From Hyphomonas sp. BRH_c22 (GTDB lineage: Bacteria > Pseudomonadota > Alphaproteobacteria > Caulobacterales > Hyphomonadaceae): a DNA stretch of 64,000 nt. The stretch lies in the NCBI RefSeq assembly GCF_000961795.1, contig NZ_LADU01000115.1:1-64000 (forward strand), read 5' to 3'. Under the pieces are notes generated by a model. It was given only the letters and a program-made list of their open reading frames with translations. It made no database searches and was not told the origin of the DNA. Position 1 is the first letter of the stretch. Every line of letters starts with the position of its first letter. Positions 17,476 through 26,514 of this stretch are shown in pieces. The position numbers were made by a program, and so were the translations under genes.

Positions 17476-17811
17476 TCCTGTCGGGAACGCTGATGGGGCA
17501 ATAGTGCCATGCGCCCGTTATCATCGGGCATTTTGGATCATACGGCCTGCACCCACCCTGAAATGCCTTTCCTGCTTAGGAATGGCAGGCCAGGGGCGGG
17601 CGCGACGCTAAGCTGAAGCTGGTGCTCTGTGGCGGCGCGCATGGCCATTCCTGTATAGCACGGCGCGCACATGGTGCGAAGCCGTTTCTGTAGGGGAATG
17701 GCGCGATTACCACTTTTTCACGGAATGACAGTCTTCCCGCAACGTCAAAGCTTGCTCAGCGAAGCATGCAGCCTATTGTGGCGTCGAAACACGAAAAGAG
17801 GACCCGGGCCC
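17476..17811. other. Intergenic region between divergent flbT and moxR
   Basis: No gene found. An imperfect palindrome at 17564-17587 (TGCC-t-TTCCT, loop GCTT, AGGAA-t-GGCA) has nine pairs and one mismatch. A weak GCCCG/CGGGC hairpin followed by ATTTT lies near 17513-17535. A possible moxR promoter is TTGCTC (17752-17757), 16 bases, TATTGT (17774-17779). Confidence 0.35.
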
Positions 17812-18681
17812 ATGCGTTTTGAAGGCACCAAGGATTACGTCGCCACTGATGACCTGAAAGTGGCCGTGAATGCCGCCATTGCGCTGGAGCGCCCCCTTCT
17901 GATCAAGGGCGAGCCCGGCACGGGCAAGACCGTGCTGGCCATCGAGGTCGCCAAATCGCTCGATTGCGAGCTGATTGAATGGCACATCAAGTCCACGACC
18001 AAGGCCAATCAGGGCCTCTATGAATATGACGCCGTGTCGCGCCTGCGCGATGGCCAGATGGGCGAAGAGCGCGCCAAGGACGTCAAGAACTATATCAAGA
18101 AAGGCAAGCTGTGGGAGGCGTTCACCGCCAAGAAGCGCCCTGTCCTGCTGATCGACGAGATCGACAAGGCCGACATCGAGTTCCCGAACGACCTTCTGCA
18201 GGAACTCGATCGCATGGAATTCTATGTCTACGAGACGAACGAGGTCGTGAAGGCCAAGGTTCGCCCGATCGTCATCATCACGTCGAACAATGAGAAGGAA
18301 CTGCCGGACGCCTTCCTGCGCCGCTGCTTCTTCCACTTCATCAAATTCCCGGACGAAGAGACGATGCGCGAAATCATCGACGTGCACTTCCCCAAGATCA
18401 AGAACAAGCTGGTCGGCGATGCCCTCACCACATTCTACGCCATGCGCGAACTGCCGGGCGTCAAGAAGAAGCCGTCGACAAGCGAGCTGCTCGACTGGCT
18501 GAAGCTGCTGATGAACGAGGATATCGACCTGGAAACCCTGCGCGAGAAGGATCCCGAGCGCCTGACGCCGCCGCTGCACGGCGCGCTCCTGAAGAACGAG
18601 CAGGACGTTGCCCTGTTCGAACGCCTCGCCTTCCTCTCACGCCGTCAGGATGGCGGCGGACGGCGCGGCCCGGCGGGCTGA
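17812..18681 (+). CDS. MoxR family AAA+ ATPase
   Basis: AAA+ ATPase of the MoxR class, which act as chaperones, usually with a VWA-domain partner, for cofactor insertion or complex activation. Walker A is GEPGTGKT (residues 33-40), Walker B LLIDEID (112-118), sensor 1 IITSNNEKELPDAFLRRC, and the protein has 289 residues. The start at 17812 puts the ATP-binding core close to the N-terminus, as in other members. The probable partner, a VWA protein of the CoxE-like kind, lies at 21611-22792, separated by three other genes. Membership in a CO-dehydrogenase system is not supported, since no cox genes are present. Confidence 0.88.
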   Translation: MRFEGTKDYVATDDLKVAVNAAIALERPLLIKGEPGTGKTVLAIEVAKSLDCELIEWHIKSTTKANQGLYEYDAVSRLRDGQMGEERAKDVKNYIKKGKLWEAFTAKKRPVLLIDEIDKADIEFPNDLLQELDRMEFYVYETNEVVKAKVRPIVIITSNNEKELPDAFLRRCFFHFIKFPDEETMREIIDVHFPKIKNKLVGDALTTFYAMRELPGVKKKPSTSELLDWLKLLMNEDIDLETLREKDPERLTPPLHGALLKNEQDVALFERLAFLSRRQDGGGRRGPAG

Positions 18682-18794
18682 TCTCCCCCCGTCTTCGCGC
18701 TGCTGGCTTTGCGTAATTTTGCCTGACTCGGCGAAGGGTCGGCTTCCTTTCTATCTAGACTTGCGTCTGCTTCTACTGGCATAAGAAGCAGGTT

Positions 18795-19898
18795 ATGCTC
18801 GATGAACTGGTGGCAGACATCTACGGCATCGTAACCGACAGGAGACGTTTGGCCATTCTGGCAAACCTCCTCCAGGACGAGTTCGAGTCGCATTCCTCGG
18901 CTGTCGTTATCGCAGAGCCGGATCGTTACTTTCTGCTGCAAAGCAATGTCAGCCCGGATTCGGCTGAAGCATATAATCATAACCTCTGGCATCATGACGT
19001 CTGGATGCGGGAGTTCCTTGTCAGGACATCCGAAACCGTCCTGTCCGGCCACCAAATGTGCGCCTATTCCGACATAGCTGCGGACTACCGGCATCACGTG
19101 CTGGAAGCAGCGGACACATTTGATGGCATGAGCACACGCGTTGTGGACACTCCGGACCTGACGGCAAGCATTTCGCTCTACCGTTCGAAATCGCAAGGCG
19201 TGTTCCAGACCTGCGACTTCGAGAAAATGCTGTATCTGGCACCGCATCTGAAGCGGGCATTCAGCCTGCAGCAGGTATTCGGAGACATGAAGCGCCAGCG
19301 AAACATGCTGGAACAGGCGATTGATCACATTCCGGGTGCCGCCTTCATCGTTGACCCAACCCTCCGCATTGTTGCGATGAATGACTCGGCGGATCAGCTT
19401 CTTGTAGAAAAGTGCGGCGTCGGAAGCCGGCACGGAAGGCTGATGATTCACAATAAAACTGCCAGCGACGCACTCCAGCACTCACTCAGCATGACCATTA
19501 TGAATGGAATCCCGGCAATATTTGTCATGACCGCACCGGATCGCGCAGCTTCAGCGGTGGTCCGTGTTACCCGGCTCGACAGCGATCTGTCTGATGATGT
19601 GAGGACCCTGGCAGGCGGTGCACGTCAAAAGCACCTTGCCATCATCACCTTCAATTTCCCGCAAACCTTGCCGGCAGGGGCCACTTCCCTGTTGTCGGCT
19701 GCCTTTGCGCTGACCCAGAGGGAGGCCGAAGCAGCGGTGCTGATAGCCGAAGGAGCAGCGCCGCACGATGCCGCTGAACGGATGGGCGTGAAAATTTCGA
19801 CCTTCCGCAGCTTCCTCAAATCAGCCTTGGCCAAGTTGGATGTCAGCCGGCAATCCGAGATGGCCGTAAAAATCCATTCTCTGTTTGCCAGGCACTAA
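18795..19898 (+). CDS. LuxR-type helix-turn-helix transcriptional regulator
   Basis: Regulator of 367 residues with a C-terminal LuxR/GerE helix-turn-helix (about 305-360; LTQREAEAAVLIAEGAAPHDAAERMGV, written here in part, then STFRSFLKSALAKLDVSRQSEM). The middle has a PAS-like region (AIDHIPGAAFIVDPTLRIVAMNDSAD). The N-terminal 180 residues are not recognised and may bind a ligand. There is no receiver-domain aspartate motif, so it is not a response regulator. It interrupts the MoxR/VWA gene pair, but its targets are unknown. Confidence 0.82.
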   Translation: MLDELVADIYGIVTDRRRLAILANLLQDEFESHSSAVVIAEPDRYFLLQSNVSPDSAEAYNHNLWHHDVWMREFLVRTSETVLSGHQMCAYSDIAADYRHHVLEAADTFDGMSTRVVDTPDLTASISLYRSKSQGVFQTCDFEKMLYLAPHLKRAFSLQQVFGDMKRQRNMLEQAIDHIPGAAFIVDPTLRIVAMNDSADQLLVEKCGVGSRHGRLMIHNKTASDALQHSLSMTIMNGIPAIFVMTAPDRAASAVVRVTRLDSDLSDDVRTLAGGARQKHLAIITFNFPQTLPAGATSLLSAAFALTQREAEAAVLIAEGAAPHDAAERMGVKISTFRSFLKSALAKLDVSRQSEMAVKIHSLFARH

Positions 19899-19905
19899 GC
19901 CGGAC

Positions 19906-20679
19906 CTAATGCCCGAGAATATCCATTTCGGCCTGGGCTTCCTCGCGCTCCAGCGCATTGGCGCGCTTGTTGACGTCCTCCCGGCTCTTCAGGAAGTCGG
20001 CCATCTTTGACTTGTCATGCCGCTCGTCGAGCCAGGTTTTGACCGCAATGGTGATCCAGATCGCATGGAACAACAGGCCGAAGGCAATGGCGACCTCGCC
20101 AGGGATCGGGCCAATGTGCGCGCGGCGCACGAATTGCGACCAGGTTTCGACATCGGTCGGGTGGATGGCGATCTTCGCAAAGTACGCGGCACCAAGAATG
20201 GCAAACAGCCAGCCATAATTGCGCCGCAGGCGCCGGCCGATGGCCCGAATATTCGAAATCCGGTATTGCGGCTTCTCGTAATCGTCTGACAGAGCCGTGC
20301 CCCGGTCGATCGGGATGCGGGCCCCCTCCCCGCGCAGCATTGGCACATAGAAGGCAATTTCCAGCACGCGCGCGCGGAACCGCCAGACATAGAAAAAGCG
20401 ATAGCGGCGCGATTCCAGTGTCAGGAACACGATGCAAAGCGCGCCGACGAGCACGATGGGGAATGGCGAGGCCTGCGCGCTGGCAAAGGCCACGGAGAGA
20501 CCGATACCGGTCGAAATCACTGCCCAGTTCGTGGTCTGGTCGAGGCGCTGGCGCCAGACGGTCGAGCGGTAGACTTCCGCGCGGTAGAGGTGCGCAATCG
20601 CGCCCACTTCCTTGCTGCCACAAATGGCTTCGGGAGGGTCGCCGTCAGGATCGGCCATATCATCGTGAAATTCAGTCAT
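19906..20679 (-). CDS. DUF2270 family integral membrane protein
   Basis: Predicted inner-membrane protein of 257 residues. The family start is clear: IAHLYRAEVYRSTVWRQRLD, TTNWAVISTGIGLSVAFA, then ESRRYRFFYVWRFRARVLE. Four hydrophobic segments are seen (two early, two in the second half). A charged, possibly coiled C-terminal tail (KSREDVNKRANALEREEAQ) follows. No function is known for DUF2270. Its stop lies 7 bases from the convergent LuxR-type gene. Confidence 0.82.
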   Translation of the reverse strand: MTEFHDDMADPDGDPPEAICGSKEVGAIAHLYRAEVYRSTVWRQRLDQTTNWAVISTGIGLSVAFASAQASPFPIVLVGALCIVFLTLESRRYRFFYVWRFRARVLEIAFYVPMLRGEGARIPIDRGTALSDDYEKPQYRISNIRAIGRRLRRNYGWLFAILGAAYFAKIAIHPTDVETWSQFVRRAHIGPIPGEVAIAFGLLFHAIWITIAVKTWLDERHDKSKMADFLKSREDVNKRANALEREEAQAEMDILGH

Positions 20680-20739
20680 CGCGGCCCCTTATGAACCGGT
20701 TCCCATGCGGCGGGAAGCCTGACTGACAATCTGTCTCAC

Positions 20740-21489
20740 TTACAGGGTCTGGCAATAGCCAAGCGAAACAATCGGGCCATAGCCTTCCAGCGCATTGCGG
20801 ACATGCCGCGTGTCGTCAGCGTCAGCCTCTGACCGGATCCGGCTGGCCAACTGGCCGGCATTGCCGGTGATGCGGGCCCGCCAGAGGGCGTAGCGCAAAC
20901 TGTCCGGCGCAGGCGTCAGAGCGACGGCCCGGTCAAAACCGGCCAGATCGCAGTGCTGCATGGAGAGTTCGGCCAGGGCATGCCCGAAATCACCCTTCTC
21001 GAAATCATCGCCCATGCCGCCGCGCGTCGTCTTTGTCTGCGCCAGGTCAAACATGGCGGCTGTCAGGCGGCGCCGGGTGGTTTCATCGGCTGCGAGACGC
21101 ACACCTGCCGCCATGATTTCCGGCCGGCCGATATTGAACGGCGCGGTCCCGGCACGGGCGCGCTGTTCAAACCCGCTCCAGCCGGCCTCTGCCACCACGG
21201 CCTGTGCCTGGTCCTTCGCATAGTCGATCGGGGGTGTGCGATGGCGGGTCGTGACGCCCAAGCGCGTCTCCCATGATCGCAGGAGCGCCGCATCATCTGC
21301 GCGGCTGACCGTTTCCAGGAATGCCGGCTTTAGGCGCGCCTGCTTTTCGGACGGCAGCACGCCTGCCGCGTCCCAGATCGCTTCAAACATGCACCTGGCT
21401 TCGCCTGAGCCGCTACAGGCCATTGGCGCAGCCTGGGCCAGCGGCATCAGGCACAGGCTTGCGAACAGGAGCGGGATGGCCTTCAACAT
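20740..21489 (-). CDS. Hypothetical secreted protein
   Basis: I do not recognise this protein of 249 residues. A signal peptide is plain (MLKAIPLLFASLCLMPLAQA, cut after AQA), so it is periplasmic or secreted. The mature part is mainly helical and alanine-rich, with cysteines near the start (ACSGSGEARC) and near the C-terminus (MQHCDL, SLGYC) that may form disulfides. The start at 21489 is chosen because it begins the signal peptide directly; upstream in-frame codons would add a charged leader. It is divergent from the VWA gene. Confidence 0.72.
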   Translation of the reverse strand: MLKAIPLLFASLCLMPLAQAAPMACSGSGEARCMFEAIWDAAGVLPSEKQARLKPAFLETVSRADDAALLRSWETRLGVTTRHRTPPIDYAKDQAQAVVAEAGWSGFEQRARAGTAPFNIGRPEIMAAGVRLAADETTRRRLTAAMFDLAQTKTTRGGMGDDFEKGDFGHALAELSMQHCDLAGFDRAVALTPAPDSLRYALWRARITGNAGQLASRIRSEADADDTRHVRNALEGYGPIVSLGYCQTL

Positions 21490-21610
21490 GGCCCTGTTTG
21501 TAAGCCATGACGGGTGAACCGGACATGAGCGCCGTGCTTTTCGCTGCGTCAGCTTGGACATGGGCCCCAAGGCACGTTATCTTTTAGCCTCAAGACAGGA
21601 AAGATGCCCC

Positions 21611-22792
21611 ATGTTCCTCAATTTCTTCAATGAATTGCGTGAAGCCAAGGTGCCGGTCACGCTGAAGGAATACCTGATGCTGATGGAGGCGATGGACAAG
21701 CAGGTCATCGATATGGAGGTGACCGACTTCTATTATCTCTCGCGCGCCGCCCTGGTGAAGGACGAACGCAATATCGACAAGTTCGACAAGGTTTTCGGCC
21801 ACGTCTTCAAGGGCCTCGACAGCATGGCAGACGCCGTCGATGTGACCGACATTCCCGAGGAATGGCTGCGCAAGATGTCCGAAAAATTCCTGACCAAGGA
21901 AGAGATGGACGAAATCGAGGCCATGGGCGGCTTCGAAAAGCTGATGGAAACGCTGCAGAAGCGCCTCGAAGAACAGAAAAAGCGCCATGAAGGCGGCAAC
22001 AAGTGGATCGGCACCGGCGGCACATCGCCCTTTGGCGCCAATGGCTACAATCCCGAAGGCGTGCGTATCGGCCAGGAAAAATCCCGCCACCGACGCGCCG
22101 TGAAAGTGTGGGACAAGCGCGAATTCAAGAATTACGACGACAATGTCGAGCTTGGCACCCGCAACATCAAGGTCGCCATGAAACGCCTGCGCAAATGGGC
22201 CCGCAAGGGCGCGCCGGACGAACTGGACCTCGACTCGACCATCCGCAACACCGCCCGCAAGGGCTATCTGGACATCGAGATGCGCCCGGAAAAGCGCAAT
22301 GCCGTGTCGGTGCTCCTGCTGCTCGATGTCGGCGGCTCGATGGACCCCTATGTGCGCATCATGGAAGAGCTGTTCTCGGCCGCCAAGTCCGAGATCAAGA
22401 ACCTCGAATACTATTACTTCCACAACTGCCCCTATGAGGGCCTGTGGAAGGACAATCGCCGTCGCATGAACAACCGCATCCCGACCTGGGACGTGCTGAA
22501 CAAGTTCCCGTCCGACTACAAGGTCATCGTCGTCGGCGATGCCACGATGAGCCCCTATGAGATCACCTATGCCGGCGGCTCGGTCGAGCACTGGAACGAG
22601 GAGGCCGGCGGCATCTGGATCCAGCGTTTCGTGCAGCGCTTTCCCAATCTTGTCTGGCTGAACCCGGTCAAGGAAGGCGCATGGGAATATACCGGCTCCA
22701 TCAAGCTGATCCGCGAACTGATCGGCGAGCACCGCATGTTCGAACTGACGCTGTCCGGGCTCGACGATGCGATGAAAGAGCTTGGCCGCTAG
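21611..22792 (+). CDS. VWA domain protein (CoxE-like), probable MoxR partner
   Basis: Protein of 393 residues with a C-terminal von Willebrand A domain, the metal-binding fold used by partners of MoxR ATPases. The MIDAS motif, normally DxSxS, reads DVGGSMD (Asp239, Gly241, Ser243), so the first serine is glycine. The rest follows the CoxE-like plan: AVSVLLLLDVGGSM, then YYYFHNCPYEGLW and VIVVGDATMSPYE. The N-terminal half is helical and highly charged (ELREAKVPVTLKEYLMLMEA, then EKLMETLQKRLEEQKKRHE). It probably acts with the MoxR ATPase at 17812-18681 on an unknown target. Confidence 0.85.
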   Translation: MFLNFFNELREAKVPVTLKEYLMLMEAMDKQVIDMEVTDFYYLSRAALVKDERNIDKFDKVFGHVFKGLDSMADAVDVTDIPEEWLRKMSEKFLTKEEMDEIEAMGGFEKLMETLQKRLEEQKKRHEGGNKWIGTGGTSPFGANGYNPEGVRIGQEKSRHRRAVKVWDKREFKNYDDNVELGTRNIKVAMKRLRKWARKGAPDELDLDSTIRNTARKGYLDIEMRPEKRNAVSVLLLLDVGGSMDPYVRIMEELFSAAKSEIKNLEYYYFHNCPYEGLWKDNRRRMNNRIPTWDVLNKFPSDYKVIVVGDATMSPYEITYAGGSVEHWNEEAGGIWIQRFVQRFPNLVWLNPVKEGAWEYTGSIKLIRELIGEHRMFELTLSGLDDAMKELGR

Positions 22793-22858
22793 GATTTACA
22801 GGCAAGGCCACATGTCCTCTACTCGTCTGCAACAAGAAGCAGGCATGGGAGGCCGCAA

Positions 22859-23761
22859 ATGGCGCGCATAAAGGCAAACGGTATCGAGATCGAGTATGAG
22901 GAAACCGGGTCATCCAATGACCCGCTGATGCTGCTCGTCTCCGGGTTTTCCGGGCAATTAACCCGCTGGCCCGATGCCCTGAAGCGCGGGCTTGCCGATG
23001 CCGGGCGCCGCGTCGTGTGTTTCGACAATCGCGACATTGGCCTGAGTACGGAATTTTCCGGGATCGTGCCGCCCGCCCCGCGCGATATCGTGCAGGCCAT
23101 CTCAGCCGGCACGCCGCCCGAAAAGGTCGTGCCCTATCTCCTGAATGACATGGCGGCCGATGCTGCAGCACTGGTCACGGCACTTGGCGCAGACAAGGCC
23201 GACGTCCTCGGCGTTTCGATGGGTGGCATGATCGTGCAGCTGATGGCCCTCAACCATCCGGAGCGCGTGCGCACGTTGATCCCGGTCATGACCACGTCCA
23301 GTGCACCTGACCTGCCGCGCAGTACGCCCGAAGCCCAGGCCGCCCTGACGGCCGTGCCCGAAACCCGCACCGCCGAGGCGGTTGCCGAGCTTGCCGTCAA
23401 GTCGCGCCGCGTCATCGGTTCGCATGAGGATATCCGCGCCACAGACGACTCCATCCGGGAACAGACGGTGGCAGACTTCAACCGGTCTGACCGCCCGATG
23501 GGGGTCGCCCGGCAATATGCCGCCATTGTTGCCCAACCGAGCTGGCATGAACGGCTCGGAGGCATCACCCATCCGACCCTTGTCCTGCACGGCGCGATGG
23601 ACCCGCTGATCCGGCCCGAAGCGGGCCGCGACATCGCAAGCCGCATTCCCGGCGCGCGACTCGAAGTGATCGGGAAATGGGGTCATGACCTGCCGGACCG
23701 CATCATTCCCGTCCTATTGGGCCAGATTGTGCCATTCCTGGGTGCTCACGGAGGAACCTGA
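22859..23761 (+). CDS. Alpha/beta hydrolase (serine)
   Basis: Serine hydrolase of the alpha/beta fold, 300 residues. The nucleophile elbow is GVSMGG with Ser120, the acid is probably Asp in LHGAMDPL, and the histidine is in KWGHDLP near the C-terminus. FDNRDIGLSTEF upstream is typical of esterases and lactonases related to the PcaD/3-oxoadipate enol-lactonase group. There is no signal peptide. It follows the VWA gene by 66 bases and is on the same strand, but a functional link is not evident. Confidence 0.82.
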   Translation: MARIKANGIEIEYEETGSSNDPLMLLVSGFSGQLTRWPDALKRGLADAGRRVVCFDNRDIGLSTEFSGIVPPAPRDIVQAISAGTPPEKVVPYLLNDMAADAAALVTALGADKADVLGVSMGGMIVQLMALNHPERVRTLIPVMTTSSAPDLPRSTPEAQAALTAVPETRTAEAVAELAVKSRRVIGSHEDIRATDDSIREQTVADFNRSDRPMGVARQYAAIVAQPSWHERLGGITHPTLVLHGAMDPLIRPEAGRDIASRIPGARLEVIGKWGHDLPDRIIPVLLGQIVPFLGAHGGT

Positions 23762-23800
23762 CCGTCCCGCCACGGGTTACGAGAGGCAACTTTGATACAC

Positions 23801-23825
23801 ATTTCCCCGGAGCACGTCGGGAAAT
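23801..23825. promoter_or_regulatory. Inverted repeat upstream of the PQQ-type gene
   Basis: ATTTCCC (23801-23807) and GGGAAAT (23819-23825) form a perfect 7-bp inverted repeat around 11 bases. It could be an operator or a weak terminator of the hydrolase gene ending at 23761; no U tract follows. Confidence 0.3.
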
Positions 23826-23955
23826 CTCCAGCCACGTGTATACTGGTGCCCGATTATTATTCATTCAGGTCCAGATCGCGGCATAAGTGTTGCGTGAGCG
23901 TTCGCTTAGTGGAATACGCAAGCTGCGAGTAACGACCTGACACGTGGGTGGCTTT

Positions 23956-25707
23956 ATGCCGAACTTTATCAAGAGCACCTGGGCATACATTGCCCAGCGT
24001 ACGTGGCTGAGCCTCACTTTGGCGATCGCGGCGCTTTTCTCTGCATTCCTGGCCGGCGGGGCCGGCCTGTTCGTACTGGGACACAAGGACGACATCAAAT
24101 CCTACATCAAGACAGAGTTCCTGACTAAGAAGGCCAATCCTTACGCAGATCAATTATACTTTGAGTGGTCCACGATTGAAACAGGACTGCTGAGCATGGA
24201 CCGTGCCGACATTCGTCTCGGCGATACGGTCAACATTACATCAGGCGGCGCAATCGACTCGATTGGCTCGACAGTCCTCTATGTATCCGCCTCCGGACAT
24301 ATCGCGATGGTCGATATTACGGATGGAGAGATCAAATACAGCCCCGTGCGTGTACCAATGGATTTTGAACAGCTACAGTCCGGAATATTCGCCGACCAAC
24401 CAACCTTCAACAACCGTTGGTACCGGGTGCACGATATCATGATCCAACCGGACAGCACCCCGGACAAGGCTACGCTTTATGTGAGCCATCACATCTTCGT
24501 TCCCGACAGTAGCGAAATCTGCGTCGTCATCAGCAAGACCCTGCTCGACACACGCAATAACGACATCCAGGTCGCCAGCGATGATTGGGAGGAAATCTAC
24601 CGCGTCAGAGACTGCATCAGTATGGAAGAGTTCGACTGGCATTATTTCGGCCTTGAATCCGGCGGCACCATGCTGATGCTCGACGACGAAAACATGCTGA
24701 TGACGGTCGGCGATTTCGGCCTCCAGTGGGAACTCCACGCTGAGGATCGGGTCGGGCGACAGTACGACAATGACTACGCCAAGATTCTCAAGATTCATGT
24801 CGACACCGGAGAGTCCGAAATATACGCCAGCGGCGTGCGCAATGCCCAAGGCCTCATATTCGACAATGAGGGTCGTATCTGGGAGGCCGAGCATGGGCCT
24901 CAGGGCGGGGATGAGATCAACCTCATCGTGCGCGATGCCGATTATGGATGGCCGAATGTCTCTCTCGGCATGCACTATGGGAGACCTCGTCGCCCCATGC
25001 ACACTAACCCCGTGCAGGGCCGCCACGAGGGCGGCGTGCGACCGGTCATGGCGTTTATGCCGTCGATCGGCATTTCCGCGCTCGCGACCATTCCGGCCAA
25101 TCCGCTGGCATTTGAATTGTGGGAAGGCGATCTTCTCGCGACCTCGCTTCGTGCGCAATCCCTGTTCCATTTGCGGCGGCACGGGGACGACCTTCTCTAT
25201 GCCGAGCAAATCGAGATGGGTACGCGGCTGCGAGATGTTCACATTCTCGACAATGGCTGGATCGCCTTGCTAGGCGGACATGACCAGACCCTGATCCTCC
25301 TCAAGGACGTGCCCGCCAATAAGAAGGACGTATCCGAACCGGTCGCAATCGCAGGTTACACCGCCGTGAACGCACTGGAGGCCGATTTCCTGCCCAAGCT
25401 GGGCAGCACCACTGAGGGGCGCGACCTGTTCCGGCAAAACTGCGCGCGATGTCACGATGTGCATGGCAGGCAAAAAATCGGTCCGGCCTTGGACGGCGTG
25501 ATCAACCGCCCTGTGGGAACGCTGGAGAATTACGCCTATAGCGAAGAACTTGAACGAGCAGGCGGCAAGTGGACAAAAAGCAAGCTGAACAAGTTCCTCA
25601 AGGACCCGGAAATAATGTACCCGGACACTACAATGTATCTTGATTACTATCCGCTGGATTCCAGAAAGCGCAAACTCATCATCGACTACCTGTCAGACAT
25701 TGAATAG
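23956..25707 (+). CDS. Membrane-anchored sugar-dehydrogenase-type beta-propeller fused to cytochrome c
   Basis: Fusion protein of 583 residues. An N-terminal membrane anchor (about 17-42) is followed by a beta-propeller of the glucose/sorbosone dehydrogenase type, recognised by RNAQGLIFDNEGRIWEAEHG, PQGGDEIN (near 315-322) and YGWPNVSLGMHYG. These enzymes usually carry PQQ. A C-terminal cytochrome c domain has CARCH (496-500) and KIGPALDGV; a later methionine in EIMYPDTTMY could be the sixth ligand. This layout would pass electrons from an alcohol or sugar to the respiratory chain. ATG at 23956 is preferred over GTG at 23944, with GGGTGG 8 bases upstream. Whether PQQ binds is not proven, and the substrate is unknown. 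Confidence 0.82.
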   Translation: MPNFIKSTWAYIAQRTWLSLTLAIAALFSAFLAGGAGLFVLGHKDDIKSYIKTEFLTKKANPYADQLYFEWSTIETGLLSMDRADIRLGDTVNITSGGAIDSIGSTVLYVSASGHIAMVDITDGEIKYSPVRVPMDFEQLQSGIFADQPTFNNRWYRVHDIMIQPDSTPDKATLYVSHHIFVPDSSEICVVISKTLLDTRNNDIQVASDDWEEIYRVRDCISMEEFDWHYFGLESGGTMLMLDDENMLMTVGDFGLQWELHAEDRVGRQYDNDYAKILKIHVDTGESEIYASGVRNAQGLIFDNEGRIWEAEHGPQGGDEINLIVRDADYGWPNVSLGMHYGRPRRPMHTNPVQGRHEGGVRPVMAFMPSIGISALATIPANPLAFELWEGDLLATSLRAQSLFHLRRHGDDLLYAEQIEMGTRLRDVHILDNGWIALLGGHDQTLILLKDVPANKKDVSEPVAIAGYTAVNALEADFLPKLGSTTEGRDLFRQNCARCHDVHGRQKIGPALDGVINRPVGTLENYAYSEELERAGGKWTKSKLNKFLKDPEIMYPDTTMYLDYYPLDSRKRKLIIDYLSDIE

Positions 25708-25725
25708 ACGTCGGCGCCTGAGCGG

Positions 25726-26343
25726 TCAGGCAGGATGAAGGCGGAACCAGTCTCGGCGCGTGATTTCCCACACCAGTGATGCACGTGTCGTGCCGTCAGG
25801 ACGGACGCTCTGGATCTCGCCTTTGCGCGTGAACCCGAACCCGTCCAGCATGCGCTGGGTCGGCACGTTTTCATGGCTCGCCGTTTCGCAGATCACGTCA
25901 AGGTGGAGCGCCTCGAACATCCAGGCAAAACTTTCTGCCGCCCCGCGCGACCCCCTGCCCTGATGGTGCAATGACGGATGCAGCGCCCCGCCCAGTTCGG
26001 CGGCCGCCCAATGCGGCCAGACCTGGATATCGCTGTAGCCAAGAATGGCATCCGCCTCGCCGCGCACGAACAACAGGCCCTCGCCCGCCTCGCGCTGGAC
26101 GAGGTGGTCTTCAATGAAGGCGTGGACGCTCGCCTCGGTCAACGGGCGCGGCAGGGTATAGATCGGCGCATGCACGGCCGGGTCGGACAGGAAAGCGAGA
26201 AGTGCTGGCGCGTCGTCAAGCGTCGCCAGCCGCGACGCATCGGGCGCGTTCCCGAGATGCGTGACCTCGCGCACGGCTGAGCGGATCGCATTGATCCGGC
26301 TCATCGGAACATCAACCCGCGTAATCGGAATGCCTTCGGCCAT
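25726..26343 (-). CDS. GNAT family N-acetyltransferase (RimJ/RimL type)
   Basis: Acetyltransferase of the RimJ/RimL subgroup, 205 residues. The acetyl-CoA loop is represented by HPSLHHQGRGSRGAAES, and the substrate-side features by LHLDVICETASHENVPTQRMLDGFGFTRKGE, in part the usual N-x-x-S-x-R-v-l-e-k-x-G-F. The start at 26343 is used; ATG at 26304 (MSRINAIRS) is an alternative, and neither has a good ribosome binding site. The acceptor could be a ribosomal protein or a small amine. Confidence 0.85.
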   Translation of the reverse strand: MAEGIPITRVDVPMSRINAIRSAVREVTHLGNAPDASRLATLDDAPALLAFLSDPAVHAPIYTLPRPLTEASVHAFIEDHLVQREAGEGLLFVRGEADAILGYSDIQVWPHWAAAELGGALHPSLHHQGRGSRGAAESFAWMFEALHLDVICETASHENVPTQRMLDGFGFTRKGEIQSVRPDGTTRASLVWEITRRDWFRLHPA

Positions 26344-26514
26344 GCAGCATTCTAATATGCGTTTGCGTGCCTGTCCGTTTCATAATTGTCGCGGTGGCGG
26401 AAATTGTTCGGATCGGCGCCACGCAAAGTGTTCCAGGAAGGGGCGTGATTGCAGCCGGGCAATCGCAACAACGCACCGATTGACCTTTCCGCCATTCCCG
26501 CCCAAAGCGGGCAC

